DNA of 64,000 nt. It comes from Rhizophagus irregularis. Lineage: Eukaryota; Glomeromycota; Glomeromycetes; Glomerales; Glomeraceae. Position 1 is the first letter of the stretch. Each line of letters starts with the position of its first letter. The notes beneath the pieces are model-generated. The model ran no database searches. It saw only the letters and a list, made by a program, of their open reading frames with translations, and was not told the DNA's origin. The DNA is taken from positions 2,294,001 through 2,358,000 of the forward strand of contig NC_089450.1 in the NCBI RefSeq assembly GCF_026210795.1, written 5' to 3'. Shown piece by piece: positions 21,440 to 32,790 of the stretch. The position numbers and the translations under genes are program-made.

Positions 21440-23335
21440 CTTGTAGAAATGTAAGTAAATTTTTGAGATTTTAAACTTATTTTTTTTCGCATTAGTACTA
21501 ATCTTCCTTTTTTTATAGAATTTGTCTTCATTTCAGCCTTCGGATGTTTGGGAATTCGCGTTTCTGTTTAGAAGGCCAAAAAATGTGTGACGCATCGGCT
21601 TTTTGACTCAGGATTTTATTTAGTAAGACACTAATTTTTTATTAATATTTTTTATTTAACGAACTTTACTAAAAGTTCATTTCTTTTTCTTTTGTAGGCG
21701 GTTCTTCAGCTCTTCAACAAGGGATTTCGGTAAGACAATATGATGATATTTTTTCTTTCTTTATTTCTTTAACGAAAGTTAACATTCATTTTTTCTTCTT
21801 TCTTTAGGTGTTTCTTTCGGTCTTAAAAAGGAGATTAGTGTGTTTAATTTTTTTTCGACTTGGGATTTTGGTAGGCTAATTATTTTTACTTTAAGTTATT
21901 CTTTAACGAAGTTTACTAACTAACCGTTCGTTACTTTTATTTTATAGATGACTGTTCTTTGAAAGGCGAGTATCTTTTTTTTATTTATTTTTTTATAAGA
22001 AATGTAATTCATTTCTTTTTTTTTGTAGGTTCATTTCGCAAAGTTTCATTTCATTGCGAAGCTTAAATTTCTTTTCTTTGAGAAACGTTATACTAACGTT
22101 TCTTCTTTTGTTCTTTGTAGGTACTCTTCGGATTATGTGATTAGATTTTGAAGTTTCATTTTGAAACTTCGAATCTTCAGTTTTTTTTTAATATTATTAA
22201 AGAAACATTACGTTTCTTTATTTATTTTTTTTGTAGGTTCCCTTCAGCTTTCGATTTTGGGTTGGAATGCCAGGTAAGCTTCGAAGAAGCTATCTTTTTA
22301 GTTTTTCTAAAAATGTCTTATTAACATTTCTTTATTCTTTTTTGTAGGTCCCTCCATCCTTCTGGCTTTGATCTCGGATTGCTATTACGGGTAGTTTCAA
22401 AATATGGTTGGTGAAGTTTTCGTTACGAAACTTTAAAATATTTTTTTTTGCTTTTTAAAAGGAATGTTTCTAACGTTCTTTATTATTATTTTTTTTAGGT
22501 TTTGTCCAGTATTGAGTTATGGATACGGAATCGGTAAGTTTCGCAACATTTTGTTGTGAAACACAATTTTTTTATTTTATTTTATTAATAGAAACGTTTT
22601 TAACGTTTCTTTTTCTTTTCTTGTAGGGTTCATGAGGATTTGCTGGATCAGGTACCATTGGAATGTGGAAATGGTAAGTTTCATTATGAAACTTATCATT
22701 ATATATATATATAATTAGAAACGTTAACTAGCGTTTCTTCTTTTATTCTTTTGTAGGTGCTCTCCGGGCTCTTTTTAATATTGGATAACGGTTAGTTTTC
22801 AAAGTTCGTTTCGAACTTCGATTCTTTTTTTTAAAAAAAATTTTCTTTTTTAAAGAAATGTACTAACGTTTCTTTATTTATTTTTAGGTTTCTTCTAGCC
22901 TTGATCTTGGATTGGGATAGCAGTTTTCGTAAGTTTCGGGAGATGGGTAGGGATTCGAGAAGACTTGAAGTTTCATAACAGTTTTGTTACGAAGCTTTAA
23001 AGTTTTTTTTTTTGCATTTTAAAGGAACGTTTCTAACGTTCTTTATTTTTATTTTTTTTTGTAAGTTTTGTGATTCAACATTCCGAAATGGTAAAATAAT
23101 GGTAAGTTTCTCATTACAAAACTTAATTTTATTTTTGTTTTTTACTAAGAAATGTTCGTTCTAACGTTTCTTTTTTACTTTTTTATTTTAGGTACTTTGG
23201 AGTTTCAAGTTCGCTAATTCGCTGAATCGGAACTGGTAAGCTTCTTAACTTACCTTTTTATTTTTTCAGAAACGTTTAACGTTTCTTTTCTTTTATTCTT
23301 TAGGCTCTAAGACTATTTGGGACGTAAACTTCACT
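21440..23335 (+). repeat. Array 1: about 14 exon-like segments separated by intron-like spacers
   Basis: Acceptor-like (T)nGTAG or TTTAG sites recur at about 21697, 21808, 21946, 22028, 22120, 22236, 22348, 22498, 22626, 22756, 22889, 23192 and 23303, at a spacing of roughly 110-150 bp. Each is followed by a 25-50-nt segment, often starting GGTnCTC or GGTTC, and then by a GGTAAGTTTC-like donor. Spacers carry TACTAAC or TCTAAC branch-site motifs before the pyrimidine tract. Many spacers contain two palindromes: one over the donor (AAGTTTCATTATGAAACTT, 22677-22695) and one over the branch site (AGAAACGTTnnnAACGTTTCT). The segments have no shared reading frame, so this looks like a spliced noncoding transcript or an intron-derived repeat. 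Confidence 0.65.
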
Positions 23336-23873
23336 TGTAGGTTTAGATTTGATTAGATTAGTATATATTTAGTATAGATTTAAAAATGTATCATTTGTTA
23401 TTGAATAATGCGACAAATAAAATAATCTAATTTAATTATTTAATCATGAATAAATACAATGATACTTAACTATAGATAATATAACAATTTAACCTGTAGT
23501 GATAATTATCGATTTTTAACTAGAGATAAATATCGATTTTAACAGTATTGATGATTATTGTCAATTTAATCTGATTTCTCCATATCGATACTATCGATAT
23601 ATGTCACGTGATCTTTCCATCGATATATATCCCCTGAAAAAATTTCCTGATGCACTATAAATAATATATATTATTAAGACAACTTCATATACACTAATAT
23701 ATATGTATAGATGGATGTTTATTGTATCGATTATCTGTCATTATCTATACGCAATGTTAAATATTTAAATGTTATAAATACGTCGTTTTCTTCGTACCTT
23801 TTTTTTTTCTCCACCTTAAATATACGCATATTATTTTATCTCCTCTTTATTAATATACGTTATACAAACGAAA

Positions 23874-24032
23874 ATGTCTTCTCAAAAAAGGCAGAAACAA
23901 CTAAGAAGACAAAGAATTATAAGAAGGCATTTTCGACCTAACATACACACATTGAGACTTATCGCGAACCTTCCACAGCAAAGTACAAGTGTTTTATCAA
24001 TTACTCAATTTTTCAACGGATTTTTTTTTTAA
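23874..24032 (+). CDS. Small basic protein with C-terminal QFFNG tail (52 aa)
   Basis: A 52-residue frame that consists almost entirely of the shared tail. It begins MSSQKRQKQLRRQRIIRRH, passes through an I-A-N-L-P-Q-Q segment and ends T-Q-F-F-N-G-F-F-F. The C-terminal layout (Arg-rich block, [IL]-x-x-L-x-[RQ]-Q, variable spacer, Q-[FIL]-F-N-G at the extreme end) matches 286-1116, 17302-16994 and 31701-31429. It is too short for default gene callers. It lies about 220 bp downstream of the TIR element ending at 23652, and the overlapping frame 23711-23941 is a shadow. Function unknown; an Arg-rich peptide of this size could bind RNA or DNA, but that is inference. Confidence 0.5.
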   Translation: MSSQKRQKQLRRQRIIRRHFRPNIHTLRLIANLPQQSTSVLSITQFFNGFFF

Positions 24033-24409
24033 ATTATAACCAATTGAAAAATGAATAAATTTGGCAAGTAAGAAATTTATTAATCCGAATTTATTTATTT
24101 ATTTATTTTTTATTATCTATAAATTTGTTTCTTTTTCAAAAATATTGTGTTATGCATTGTATGTATCTCCCTTGATTTTCTTATTCCATCCATTATACAA
24201 TTCTGACTACTATAAGATATTACCAATTTTATTTTTATCTATGACATAGTCGTTCTTATGTTTAATGATTACTGTAATTTCACTTCACTATATGCAATAT
24301 TAATTCAGACCGAACCTACTTATATACTATGTTACACCGATCACGTTTCCACAGAAATATCGAATTTAAGAGAACTTTTTTATATATAATTTACTATTGT
24401 TATTCGAGA
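24033..24409. other. AT-rich stretch, nothing recognised
   Basis: Short frames at 24061-24249 and 24329-24523 are hydrophobic by AT bias and are not supported by the duplicated partner. Confidence 0.4.
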
Positions 24410-25200
24410 CCAATTTGTAACAATGTTGTGAACAAATTACATAATAATAAATTATTAATTTCTTTGAAGGTTACGAATATGATGGTAAATGAAGATTTAC
24501 TATTGTTATTCATGTGCGAGTAATAACTATAAATATAATTTTTTTTTTATATAATGGATTTATAAATCAAATTATATAATAATACGAATTCTAATTACTT
24601 CAATCATATATTCATGCCTAAACTGCAGCTCTTTAATAATGCAAATTATTTGTAAATCTAATAGTTTTATTATTACATAAATGATTAGAAAGCTAATCAC
24701 ATATATTCTTGGCAATAATAATTTAGTACTCCTTAAATTTAAATTTGTCAAGGATTGAAACGACTATACGACCATACTAATTTACTTTAAAATGTTACAA
24801 AAATACTACCACGATAACGGATACTTATCCCTCAAATTTTTGGAATACAGTTCTTAGATTTATGATAATATTTGTATAATTGTAGTTAATGAACAATTGC
24901 CATTATTATATATTATTATAACGAAGAATACAATCGGATATTTCACAAGTAAGAAGTTAAATTACAGAAATAATGTAAGATTCATCATATAATGCAATAA
25001 TATTCAAACATGCCTGAATTACAGCTTTCGGTTATAGTTTATTATATATTAATACTGTATATTGAATTGCTTTTTCTACAAAAAAATCTAATTTTCCAAA
25101 ATCAATTAAGTTGATAATTATCAAAAATTTTATATATATAAATAATTATTTTATATTATTTTCTTATCAAAAATAATAAATGTTTCTTCACAAATAATTT
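24410..25200. repeat. Segmental duplication copy A (second part), partner 29555-30330
   Basis: Collinear blocks with the partner: TTCTTTGAAGGTTACGAATA, AATCTAATAGTTTTATTATT, GGATATTTCACAAGTAAGAA and AAACATGCCTGAAT. Together with 18420-20030 this shows one ancestral segment. Copy A is interrupted by about 4.4 kb (20031-24409) where copy B has only about 230 bp. Confidence 0.65.
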
Positions 25201-25319
25201 TAATGTTTAAGAATCTGAGGACGGAGATTTGCAGCGTAAACGAAAGATCGACCAAGGTAACGCAAGCTATCGTTGACAAAAGATTGATGTCCGTATGATA
25301 CTTGGATTAACTTCAATTA

Positions 25320-25640
25320 AACAAGATTGATAAAATTTTGTCCGCCAATCTTTTATGAGTATGATCAAGCTTTTTTGATTTAAACTATAAATATAAAGAT
25401 TATATTTATTTTATTCAAATCTTGATCTTTATTGACTATATTTTATAAAAAGAATTCAACTATAATCATAGTATAATCATAGTAGATCGATACATCTTGA
25501 TATATAAATCAACAGCAGATGAGGGGATAATCAAATTTTTTTACAGTTTTGTATTGTTTATTCATTTTTCAAATGAAGTCTTATCATTTGTATTTTAATA
25601 TCTACAGTATTATTATACTTACGATTTAAATTATTTCTTC
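25320..25640. repeat. Dispersed repeat related to 6810-7200
   Basis: It shares AGATTGATAAAATTT, CAATCTTTTATGAGTATGAT and GATTTAAACTATAAA with 6810-6860, and the ATATCTACAGTA region with the 3' part. Noncoding. Confidence 0.5.
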
Positions 25641-25699
25641 GCATGAGATTTGAAATAAACGTATTAATGATCAGGTGATATAGTTTAAGTAGTGTAATT

Positions 25700-26964
25700 T
25701 AGTGGTGCAGATTTTTGAACCTTGGGTAGTTACATCATTTTTTTTCAACGTCCCGTCAGTAGCGTCACATTGTCGTATGACGCCATAAATGACTTCGCCA
25801 TAGATGGGTAAATGGATTGCGTGAAGAACTAAATATACCTAATACTAATAAAAAAGTTAATAACAATATGGAATTTAATCCTATTGAAATACTAGTTGAT
25901 AATGTTTTAAATACTAGATTAGAGTAAATTGTTTACATGCTATCATTATGAATTTATATCCTTCGTTTATCATATGGGCTAATCCCAACTCACCAACCAA
26001 ATGTCACATGAAAATAAGTGTGACAATATCGAACCAATCGAATTTAGTGTAACAAGCGAAAAAAAAATCAAAAAAAAATATTTCGAACGCTTCTTTTATG
26101 TAATAAAACCATTATAAAATACCGTCAAAAATAAAGAATAACCCTTAAAAATATGCTGTTTATTATATAAATACATATAATATACAATAATTACAATAAT
26201 TATTAAACAATAATGCCTAAAAAATAAAAATAAACCTATTAATATATTTAAAAAAAGTTTTACAGCGTAAACTGCTGTTTAAAATGCCTTAATAAACGTA
26301 ACAATGTGCAAATAATGTTATAAAAATAGAGCACATTATACTAACTTTAACATGTCACATATTTACAACATCCAATAGGAAAACGATTCCCTGACGATTC
26401 CCCACCATATTGTTTTTTTGTAGAAAGCTTATCTAAGTTTATTTTATTTGCAGATCATCACAAATTTCATATATTCCTCAATTATATCACCTGATCATTA
26501 ATTAATGAAATGAGTCATATGTATACTAGTAATAGTATAGAAAAATGTTAAATAATGCTGTTAATTAAAAGAAGCAGTAATTGTAATTATATTTATTAAA
26601 AAATATGCTAATTTATTTAATATTTTTATTTGTTTTAATTATTTAATTATTTTTTTAATTACGTCATACGTCAAAACTCAACTACCTAGTCGCACCGACA
26701 AAAAATTTAGCGCATGGCCGGCGTTACAGCATTATGTATGATCACGTGAAATAAACAGTGAGTGACGAATAAGTTTTTACCTACTCGAAAAAAACTGTCC
26801 CTCAAACATAAACGGTGAAACTCGGACGAGGGTGTGACTATGTGATAAATTAAAAAATATGTCACGTGATAGCAAATTTTTGCTGGTGCGACTGGACTAG
26901 TTAAGTTACGTCCATTATGTTACGCCACTTGAGACCGCATTACTATCAAAAGTTTGCACCACTA
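25700..26964. mobile_element. hAT-like element, 1.27 kb, with 8-bp target duplication
   Basis: The left end is TAGTGGTGCAGATTTTTGA. The right end in reverse is TAGTGGTGCAAACTTTTGA. The flanks on both sides are GTGTAATT (25692-25699 and 26965-26972). The TAG-type start and 8-bp duplication fit hAT. The interior is AT-rich without a transposase frame and carries two TCACGTGA palindromes (26742, 26862). It is a non-autonomous derivative. Confidence 0.85.
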
Positions 26965-26972
26965 GTGTAATT

Positions 26973-27809
26973 GCATTGAATAAGAAACGCCAATCAGAGA
27001 CAATTTAAAATCATTATATAGTATAATAAACTAAATAAAACGCCTAATTTTTCTATTGTCTATAATAAGTCATTGTTAATAAATAAAGAAAATGCTAGAG
27101 AATAATAAGATTAATTTAAATGTAATGTAAGAACAGTTGGTTGTGCAGAAACCAAGGTGATCCTGAGTTATTTTCGCTGAGAAAGAAAAACCGAGTTAAA
27201 TAATTCCAAAAATTGAAATTTTAGTTAACTTTTTTTATATGCACAACGAGATTATTTGAGCTCCCTTTACTTTACCTAAATTATTATATTTATTTATAAA
27301 AGGTTCTTTTATGGGCTCATTCAATTTTGATTAGTTTCAAATTCTGTAAAACTAAGTTGGAACAATTAAAAAATAGAATAAATAAATTTACGAATTTTTT
27401 AAAACAATCCGAACGCATTATATAGCAATATATATTCTATTATACATTACGTTACATTAATGAGTTACTAAAACGTCTCTAATTAAGTAATAGTAAGCAA
27501 GTGCGTTTAGCCATAATTAAGGTAAAGTTTGTTTATAACTTTATTGCCTTCTTTGCTTGAGTTCTTTAAATGATTAATATTATTTTATTTTTAGCGTGAG
27601 ATTTGTTTTTAATAATAAAGAATTTATAATTATTTCATTCTAACATGGTTGATTACGTATAAATAGTATAAATATTATTTGTTTTGCTATATAATCAAAC
27701 AATACCTTTTTTCCGGCTAGAGAAAACTAAAGACAGTTGACTGCGTCGAAATCACATGACTAGTGTTTGGCACACGTACACACGTACAAATAGAAATCGA
27801 ATCGTCTAT
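26973..27809. other. AT-rich intergenic stretch
   Basis: No gene or repeat end recognised. A small palindromic patch, CACACGTACACACGTAC, lies near 27771. Confidence 0.4.
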
Positions 27810-29325
27810 TTTTATACTGTATATATAGAATGTTTAAATGTAAATTTTTTTATACATCATGTGAACTGCAAACTACTTTCATTCGCGAAATTTTTATATT
27901 AAATCATGTATGATTATATATATAAAAATATTCTTTTCATTTACGTTATCGCCTTCGTCATGTAGTCACTATTGTACCAGTATACTATTTTTCCGGACTT
28001 AACATCCCTAGTTTAATAGATCCGCAGGCGCAGAATACAGTAACCTTGAATTTTATTTAAGCTTATTTACTATTATTATTCGAAAGAGATAATGGTACAA
28101 ATAGAGTAACTTTTTTAAGCAATAAAAGAGCACAATCGATCCGATGGATTCGATTGGATTTGTTGATTTGTAATAAAAGAAACAATATATTATTACATCG
28201 TTCGACTGATAGGGTATAATAAAGCTCCTGATTGGCGCATCTCATAGATAAAATTTTTATGTATAAATAATTATACTCTATTACAGCCATATATTACACG
28301 TTTACTCTTTTAGTAAAAATTTCCCCTTCCCTTTTATTTGAGGGAAGAGTCTTCTAATGAGAAGAATTTACTACTGAAACAGCCGAAAAAATGTTGTGTA
28401 ACACAAATCAGTAATGAATAGGATTGTTATACAAAAATTCACAATGGAATTTACTAATGTACCCATTGTCAGCTGCAAAATTATTGGGGTTCTAAAAAGA
28501 AAGAATCCTAACGAATATGATAATAAGTAATACTCGGCGAAAGAAAAACCTTGTTTAAATAGACTAACTTGGCTTCTCTTTAGTTGGTGATTTCTACGAT
28601 AACAAAACAAAATTCAAACTCTCTCCTTAGTTTCTCTAAAACGGATGAAACCTTATTTAATTGTTAAAGTTTGTCCTTTGCTATATAAACGACTCATATA
28701 AAAATTTGCAAAAGGAAATAAAAACCTGTCTTTATCAACTGCCCCTTTATAATTTCTTATTTATATTACACAAAAAAAAAATATTACACGCGCCATTACC
28801 TTTCTTTTTAGAAAACATTTAAATGTAAAATAAAAAGATTTTATCTCAGAAATAGCAGAAGTGGTTAAATAAACCCGATTGTGTTGTCTATATATTAAAT
28901 TTTTTATTATATAAAGCATTTTTTATATATTATATTCGGTTACTAGTTACTACTATAAAAACAAAAACTATAATAAAACTTTGGCGTAAAAAAAGTATTG
29001 GAGTAATACAATCTTTATAATCAACACTTTGGTTTGACAAGTTGAATATTACAATGTTCAATAGTATGTCATGCATTAAAAAAAAAAAGACGCTTAATTT
29101 GGTAGTTTAAATGACGGGTCCGACCTGACCCGCATGATGCATTTTACAATAAGGAGATCAAGATGATGGCATCAGGAGGATCAAGTCCGATACTTTTTGC
29201 GTTTAAATAGGGTTCATGCATTAAAAAAGGCGCTTAATTTCCTTATTTGATAAATTGACAAATTTTCTTCACGAATAGAAGGGTTCTAATCGTGAGATAA
29301 ATAATTAAAATTAGTATCAAAAGTA
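27810..29325. repeat. Segmental duplication copy B (first part), partner 18420-20030
   Basis: Same order of blocks as the partner. A segment at 29101-29210 (GACGGGTCCGACCTGACCCG) is extra here. It sits between two copies of ATGCATTAAAAAA, at 29067 and 29216, as if inserted with duplication of its flank. The minus-strand frames 28290-28063 and 28610-28371 are not conserved in the partner. Confidence 0.6.
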
Positions 29326-30330
29326 TGTACATATTTACCAAGCATGTCGATCGCGTATATCGAATTTTTTTTATTGTATCATTGTCAGCAAAATCACCTC
29401 ATCTCCTCTCGATCCCATTCGTTCTTCAAACTTCACCACACTGTACGCTGCGCCACATTGTAGGAGTTGATTAAAATTAAACGTGATCACCTGATCGGTG
29501 TAACGTTTCACTCGGTCCAAAGCGAAGTTACATTCAATAAATCAAAATAAAGTATGTATGAGTATTGTAACAACCTTTTCGAATTACATAATGATATTTT
29601 TAACTTCTTTGAAAGTTACGAATATGGCAAATGATACGAGAAACTATAAATATAAAAATTTTGATTATGTAATCATCTTGTAATCCAATTATATAATAAT
29701 ACATCAATAAATTTATTACTCCAATCATATTATTCATGCCTAATATTGTAAATTATCTATAAATCTAATAGTTTCATTATTATTTTTATGATTATCGTTA
29801 CATATATTCTTGGTAATGACAATGTACCCTCGATTTTAATTTTTGCTAAGAATTACAAAAAATACTGATACTTATCCTTCAATACAAATCTTAGATTTAT
29901 TATGATCATCATAACATTTGCAGATAATGAATTAACAATGCTATGATTATTATTACAATTGGATATTTCACAAGTAAGAATTTGTAAAAAAGAAACTAGA
30001 AAATTACAAACTACAGTAATTTGTTAAATTATCAGATAATGTCATATAATACGATGATATTTTTAAACATGCCTGAATGACAATTTTCGGTTATAATTTT
30101 CCAAAAATCAATTAAGTTGATAATTATCAAAAAATTTTATAATTTTTGTTTTTTAATCAAAATATGTGTCTTTCTTGAATAAAACAATTATTTCGTTATT
30201 ATTATTCAGTTTCTTTATTCATTCTTAAACATACAATCAAAAATAATAAAACTATGAATAATGTTTCTTCACAAAAATAATTTTTGATATATGATTTGCT
30301 GTGTAGACGATAGAGGTCGAACAAAGTAAC
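29326..30330. repeat. Segmental duplication copy B (second part), partner 24410-25200
   Basis: The match resumes at about 29555. Between 29326 and 29554 is a unique stretch with a GC-richer patch (29395-29530) containing TCACTCGGTCCAAAGCGAAG; its nature is unknown. Confidence 0.55.
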
Positions 30331-31428
30331 ACATTTATATTTACTGTATGTATGTCAAAAAAGGTAAGACCCGGAGTGGGCTGCATTCAAATGAAGTGCT
30401 TTTTTCAAATCTAATAAGGGGTAAACAATTCTGCACTCCTTTATTATCCCTATAAAAAATTTTATCTTTTCATTCACGGAAAATGTAAATAATTCGATGG
30501 ATTTCGTGACATAAGATTATTAATTCCGGAAATATGAGCCTTTTACGGAAAAAAGATGGGGTATAAAAAACGGATTGATTTTTTTTACAGGGTATTTTTA
30601 TTATTAAGTCATTTAATAATTTCGACACGAATGATAAGTATAAATCATTTATTTTAACATACTTAAAAGAATAATTAAGCACTTATTAAAAATACCCCTG
30701 AAATAAATATTTTTATAAGTTGAAATATTCCAAATGCTCATATACTTAAAATCGATTGTTTATTTAGGTATTTTATTTTATATTACATGTATTTCTTCAG
30801 TGTATTGATTATATGATAATAAAGTGCGAGCTTGCGATAAAAACTCTCAAGAGTTTTAATTCAACTTCCCAAAAGTCTTTCAACAGACACTAAGTTTTTT
30901 TTTTTTTTTTGAGTAAAAAAAAAAGGAATGTATAAATTACGTGAAGAATTAAAATGAGCAAAACTATGATAGTGAAAAAATATCCGACGTTGTTAAACGG
31001 ATATTCAGCCTTAAATAATCGGATGGTCCGAACGAATAGTAAATAAATACAATTAAACTAATAAAAAAAATAATTTCATTTCATTTATATAGAATCAAAA
31101 CTAGTTTTATATAAACGTGAATTTTTAAATTGTAAGTCGAGATATTCCAGAACTTAAACTCTCTATAAATTGTTCCATTTTCGAAAAGAAAAATAAATAT
31201 TGTTTTTGAATGGAGCGAGAAAACGTAAATAATTGAAAGGAATATAGATTATGTACGAGATTACATTGATGAATCAGCATTATAAATTTAAATTTCGAAA
31301 TGATTTTGCCAACGATAATTGAAATACGGATTGAAGAAATAAATTTTGCCATTTAATTCAAAGGTAAGTTTTCAATAATATTTGAAGCACGAATTAGAAA
31401 GGATTATTTGAATTAAAAATAAGATATT
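30331..31428. other. AT-rich intergenic stretch
   Basis: No gene called. A poly-T run lies at 30897-30910. The frames at 30682-30470 and 31352-31125 have no family resemblance. Confidence 0.4.
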
Positions 31429-31701
31429 TTAGAAAATAGACCCATTAAATATTTGGCTTGCGAATTGATTGTTCGTGTTCTGTCTTGATAACTGTCTAAT
31501 GTGAATCAACGTATAAGTATTAATTATACTTCTATATCTTATTTTTCGTTGAATTCGACGGTTTCTTATACGATAGGACAATGAGTTGGGCATAGGAAAA
31601 GATTGAGTCGAAGCGTCATCCATAAAAGTGGACTCTTCATAATCGTTAGTTGAGTAAAATGTTTGATTTGAAAAATCGCGAGAAATATTTGAATGATTCA
31701 T
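31429..31701 (-). CDS. Small protein with C-terminal QIFNG tail (90 aa)
   Basis: Function unknown; fourth member of the Q-x-FNG tail set. It starts MNHSNISRDFSNQTFYST. The first 40 residues are acidic and Ser/Thr/Asn-rich (YEESTFMDDAS). From residue 45 it turns basic (R-I-R-N-R-R-I-Q-R-K-I-R-Y-R), followed by I-R-Q-L-S-R-Q-N-T-N-N-Q and the ending S-Q-I-F-N-G-S-I-F. The basic block and ending align with 286-1116, 17302-16994 and 23874-24032, while the N-terminal parts do not. There is no signal peptide or membrane segment. Confidence 0.55.
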   Translation of the reverse strand: MNHSNISRDFSNQTFYSTNDYEESTFMDDASTQSFPMPNSLSYRIRNRRIQRKIRYRSIINTYTLIHIRQLSRQNTNNQFASQIFNGSIF

Positions 31702-32413
31702 CGTAAAAACTAAAAATTTTATATGAACTAAAGGAACGGATTATTGGGTACAGGATGGAAGAAAATAATTTTATATGAGTAGAACGTCAAAGAAGATCAA
31801 GTTATATATATATTTTTTCCACTAAATTTTATGGTCATATTTGGTGACTACACTCATAACGGTACAATAAACGGTTTATAAAGAAACAAACTCTCGTTTT
31901 TTTTTATTTATATTATATTATATTACGTTATATATATTACATTATTTTATTATAAAATACTATTAACATTAATCAATAATCTTTTTTTTATATAATTACC
32001 ATTAGAGGCTTTATTCAAGAACAATTTTTTTTTAAAGTTTTAAGTTGAGTGGTTCCTTTGAGATTATCTATCAATCAATAAAAATTATTTCTATGATGAA
32101 ATAATATCACTTTATATTAATTGATTTTTAAGTCTTGTAATAATTTGATATTTCTTTGAAAGAATATAAAGCGAATAAAATATTTCCCTTTCACAAACAG
32201 TAAAACAGTACCTTTACAAATGTTACGCCCAAAATTGTAAACCTTATTTTCAAAAAAAATCGACCAATTGGAATTAATAAATAGTACGTTAAGTAAACAA
32301 TTTTCTTTGTTCTTTCGATTACATTCTATTACCTGATTTATGAAAGCGCGAAAATCCATGGTGATCTAAACAAAATTAATTATTTTTTGATTGTTTTTAC
32401 AATTGATTTCATA
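31702..32413. other. Intergenic stretch with a weak 80-codon frame
   Basis: A minus-strand frame at 32359-32117 (MDFRAFINQVIECNRKN start) is followed closely by GTAATAG and has no recognised family. I leave it uncalled. Elsewhere there are poly-T and TA tracts. Confidence 0.3.
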
Positions 32414-32639
32414 ATGTACGAAGCCTAATCATTTTTACTCATTGCCGAGAGATACTTAACACATTCTGTAAAACTGGGTAAAGCTTAGAATAGGATAAAA
32501 AGTATATCATTGGATTTCGGTGCATCTGTGCCGAGTACAATGGTAATGTATAGTTTTCGTTTTATTTTGAACCATACCGAATATTATCGAGTCTCTGTCT
32601 CTCGGCAAGGAGTAAAAACTGACTTAGTGTTCCGTACAT
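32414..32639. mobile_element. MITE-like element with long inverted ends and TA flanks
   Basis: The left arm includes ATGTACG and then TTTTTACTCATTGCCGAGAG. The right arm in reverse has ATGTACGG and then TTTTTACTCCTTGCCGAGAG. The arms are about 50 bp each. TA flanks both sides (32412-32413, 32640-32641), which fits a Tc1/mariner-type target. The symmetry extends a few bases beyond TA, so the exact end is uncertain. Confidence 0.6.
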
Positions 32640-32790
32640 TATAAAATCAGCTGTAAATTTTGATTCACGATAATTGTACTTATTATTCCTATTGTATAAA
32701 TTTGAATACATAATTCTAGGTTCTTTATCGTAACTCCTTTGAGTGATATTTTATATATTTTATATGATAAATAAGTAAATGAGGTAAAAA
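32640..32790. repeat. Dispersed repeat, partner of 10500-10690
   Basis: It shares TTTTGATTCACG, CTTATTATTCCTATTGTA and AATTTGAATA with the partner. It begins directly after the MITE at 32414-32639. Confidence 0.5.

Larger units (their letters stand above)
20537..23652 (+). mobile_element. TIR element 1 carrying an intron-like array
   Basis: The left end, CATCGGGAAATTTTTATAG, is matched by the right end read in reverse, CATCAGGAAATTTTTTCAG. A CA dinucleotide sits outside both ends (20535-20536 and 23653-23654) and may be a 2-bp target duplication. Subterminal AT-rich repeats lie inside both ends: TATTGATAATTATCTGAAAA words at 20680-20890, and GATAATTATCGAT-like words at 23500-23560. The interior holds a pyrimidine-rich tract and then an exon/intron-like array on the plus strand. 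No transposase is visible, so it is non-autonomous or decayed. It lies in the region that copy A of the duplication has and copy B lacks. Confidence 0.65.

Noticed and set aside
28063-28610. Two hydrophobic frames on the minus strand
   Set aside because: Both lie in the segmental duplication and are closed by stops or indels in the partner at 18750-19250.
32117-32359. 80-codon minus-strand frame starting MDFRAFINQ
   Set aside because: A GTAATAG follows after nine codons and an acceptor is possible later, but nothing supports a protein family; left uncalled.
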